64,000 nucleotides of DNA from Doryteuthis pealeii. Lineage: Eukaryota; Mollusca; Cephalopoda; Myopsida; Loliginidae. The DNA is taken from positions 72,853,741 through 72,917,740 of the forward strand of contig CM042148.1 in the NCBI GenBank assembly GCA_023376005.1, in the 5' to 3' direction. Under the pieces are notes generated by a model that was not told the origin of the DNA, ran no database searches, and saw only the letters and a program-made list of their open reading frames with translations. How positions within the stretch are numbered: the first letter of the stretch is position 1; the number at the start of each line of letters is the position of its first letter. A program made the translations under genes and the position numbers. Positions 63,700 to 64,000 of this stretch are shown here, piece after piece.

Positions 63700-64000
63700 G
63701 TATTAATATATGCATTAGAAATGATCTCACTATAAGAATGCATCATAAATGATCTTACTATAAAATGTATTAAAATCTGATCTCACTATAAAATGTTTTT
63801 AAAATGATCTTACTATAAAATGTATTTAAAATGATCTTACTATAAAATGTATTAAAATCTGATATTACTATAAAAATATATTAAAAATGATCTTACTATA
63901 AAATGAATTAAATCTGATCTTATTATAAAATGTATTGAAAATGATCTTACTATAAAATGTATTAAATCCGATCTTAAAATAAAATGTATTAAATCTGATC
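63700..64000 (+). repeat. Minisatellite, ~22-25-bp unit
   Basis: About a dozen copies of (A)ATGATCTTACTATAAAATGTATTAA, alternating with AATCTGATCT variants, running off the window edge. Confidence 0.8.

Noticed and set aside
63700..64000. CRISPR-like array
   Set aside because: Units are contiguous and degenerate with no unique spacers, in eukaryotic DNA; it is a minisatellite.

Overview
This window is non-coding, repeat-saturated nuclear DNA of an invertebrate animal. The two abundant tRNA-headed SINE families, jockey/RTE-like LINE 3' ends, Penelope-like elements (PLEs), non-autonomous Helitrons, and long (TA)n, (CA)n and (GA)n tracts suggest a mollusc, most likely a coleoid cephalopod (octopus-like). 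That assignment is an inference from repeat style, not proven. I found no intact host protein-coding gene, no functional tRNA or rRNA gene and no CRISPR. Most longer open frames are translated microsatellites or SINEs. The real coding ancestry is broken retroelement ORFs: LINE C-termini with an RNase H domain, an RT C-terminus, C2H2-type tails, and two PLE GIY-YIG nuclease domains.

Layout. 0.1-2.9 kb: an LTR-like element split by two head-to-tail Helitrons, then a third Helitron carrying a LINE insertion. 3-7.8 kb: SINEs and two foldback elements with hammerhead-ribozyme (HHR) motifs. 8.3-11.3 kb: polypurine satellite. 11.8-22 kb: foldback elements, a LINE with an RNase H domain, SINEs and LTR-like copies. 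22-46 kb: (TA)n-bounded palindromic elements, PLE fragments and more HHRs, with purine minisatellites at 39-40 and 42-43.6 kb. 45.2-46 kb: two intact-core HHRs in the same orientation, with cleavage sites exactly 600 nt apart. 47.8-48.1 kb: a possible TATA-less promoter block. 48.5-52.1 kb: seven same-orientation copies of one LINE 3' fragment, mostly in (AAT)n tails. 52-62.8 kb: nested SINEs, LTR-like copies, LINE ends, a large purine minisatellite and a Helitron. 63.7-64 kb: a short-period minisatellite.

The most interesting signal is the density of type I HHR motifs: about a dozen, in at least five unrelated-looking repeat families. They occur in tRNA-headed short elements, inverted-repeat (head-to-head) elements, a TIR element and PLEs. 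HHRs in PLEs and in metazoan retrozymes are established knowledge. Their presence here in tRNA-headed units, and as inverted pairs between (TA)n tracts, is the candidate under-described system. Family names used below (SINE-A, -B, -C, -D, rep-C, F1) are local labels for this window.
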